From positions 1 to 64,000 of the forward strand of contig BQJK01000003.1 in the NCBI GenBank assembly GCA_021604665.1: 64,000 bases of DNA, in the 5' to 3' direction. Each line of letters starts with the position of its first letter. Positions within the stretch are counted from its first letter, which is position 1. Below the pieces are notes generated by a model. That model was not told the DNA's origin. It made no database searches and saw only the letters and a list, made by a program, of their open reading frames with translations. The position numbers and the translations under genes were made by a program. The stretch is from Rhodomicrobium sp. (GTDB lineage: Bacteria; Pseudomonadota; Alphaproteobacteria; Rhizobiales; HXMU1428-3). Shown piece after piece: positions 63,476 through 64,000 of the stretch.

Positions 63476-64000
63476 TTGTCTTGCTCACAGAACAGCGCAA
63501 AGGATCAAAAATTTATCCCCGGCCGGCAGCTGACTGCAGCTGAGTGGCAAGCGGTGCTGGAGCGCGATGTGGCATTGGTGGGGCAATTTTACTATGGGGT
63601 TGTGACCACCATGATTTTTTGCCGCCCGACTTGCCCAGCGCGGCGGCCTAAGCAAGGCAATGCTGTTTACTTTGCGAAGCCTGGTGAAGCTATGGCGATG
63701 GGCTTTCGGCCTTGTAAGAGATGCCAGCCGACTGAGACGGGCGCTGTGGGGGGAGCTGGGGCGCCGCATCTGGCTCAGATTATAGCTTTGTGCCATCAGC
63801 TTGAGAGCGCTGAAACTTTCCCGTGCCTTGATGAGATGGCTGTCGGGGCCGGGCTAAGCGCCGCGCAATTTCATCGTTTATTTAAAAGTTACCTGGGCGT
63901 GACGCCGCGCGCTTATTGTGAGGCAGTTCGACAGCGCCGGATTAAAGAGGGCTTGGCGACAAAGGCGCCTATTACCACTGTGATTTATGAGAGCGGCTAT
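63476..64000 (+). CDS. ada: Ada-type alkylation-response protein, N-terminal part
   Basis: The frame is open to the right edge (175 codons). It carries the metal-binding methyl-acceptor domain with FCRPTCPARRP and FRPCKRCQP, the four cysteines of the Ada zinc site, then an AraC-type helix-turn-helix (DEMAVGAGLSAAQFHRLFKSYLGVTPRAY core AAQFHRLFKSYLGVTPRAY). Ada repairs methylphosphotriesters and becomes an activator. No ATG opens this frame; a TTG at 63476 is the best start. A +1 frame has an ATG at 63436, so a frameshift or sequencing error is possible. A C-terminal methyltransferase domain would lie beyond the window. Confidence 0.82.
   Translation, partial: MSCSQNSAKDQKFIPGRQLTAAEWQAVLERDVALVGQFYYGVVTTMIFCRPTCPARRPKQGNAVYFAKPGEAMAMGFRPCKRCQPTETGAVGGAGAPHLAQIIALCHQLESAETFPCLDEMAVGAGLSAAQFHRLFKSYLGVTPRAYCEAVRQRRIKEGLATKAPITTVIYESGY

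Overview
The window looks like chromosomal DNA of a free-living, flagellated alphaproteobacterium. The evidence is a FliX/FlgI/flagellin cluster with a CtrA box, a split Fo ATP synthase operon (a-c-b'-b) without F1 genes, bolA/dnaJ-like/cobS/cobT, the helicase/S4/fdxA/carD series, a single-cysteine DksA, and a glycine decarboxylase split into two subunits behind a tandem glycine riboswitch. I cannot fix the order or genus. Gene density is ordinary and there is no prophage, CRISPR array or intact insertion sequence.

Layout. 1-3.5 kb: flagellar genes (flagellin start, a FlgN/FlbY-like gene, flgJ-type rod protein and flgI on the minus strand, fliX divergent). 3.7-7.7 kb: dksA with three terminator hairpins, then the ispH-thrB-rnhA operon on the minus strand and a lipoprotein. 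8.0-13 kb: glycine riboswitch and gcvT-gcvH-gcvPA-gcvPB. 13-18.2 kb: a small membrane protein, a YbaK-type deacylase, the Fo operon and bolA. 18.5-25.3 kb: dnaJ-like, cobS, cobT, a phytase/esterase-like protein, rpmB (minus) and a DUF3108 protein. 25.6-36.9 kb: small secreted proteins, msrA, a large Suv3-like helicase, S4 protein, fdxA, a cysteine-rich secreted protein, carD, an SNase-like secreted protein and a GNAT/nitrilase pair. 37-44.4 kb: surface and export genes (KdsC-like phosphatase, glycosyltransferase, YdjM-like hydrolase, sugar transferase, two ABC exporters). 44.4-46.9 kb: an accessory module described below. 47-50 kb: three small membrane proteins and a Tat-exported dioxygenase-like enzyme. 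50.4-54.5 kb: the Anbu cluster. 54.5-58.9 kb: an RND efflux pump. 59-64 kb: a small cationic secreted protein, a molybdopterin oxidoreductase, a LysR regulator, a possible small RNA and the start of an Ada-type protein.

The most unusual locus is at 44.4-46.9 kb. A 297-bp segment that includes the 5' half of tRNA-Arg(CCT) is present twice in direct orientation, exactly 2094 bp apart. The left copy breaks off at the start of the tRNA anticodon loop and the right copy carries the intact tRNA. Between them lie a YCII protein, a membrane protein and a divergent HxlR regulator with a 16-bp direct repeat in the shared promoter, flanked by two related fragments of an unrecognised small gene. This reads as a small acquired or recombined island at a tRNA gene. 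The second system of note is the Anbu cluster: a self-compartmentalising proteasome relative with an ATP-grasp protein, an alpha-E protein and a transglutaminase. It is a known association whose substrate is, as far as I know, unresolved.
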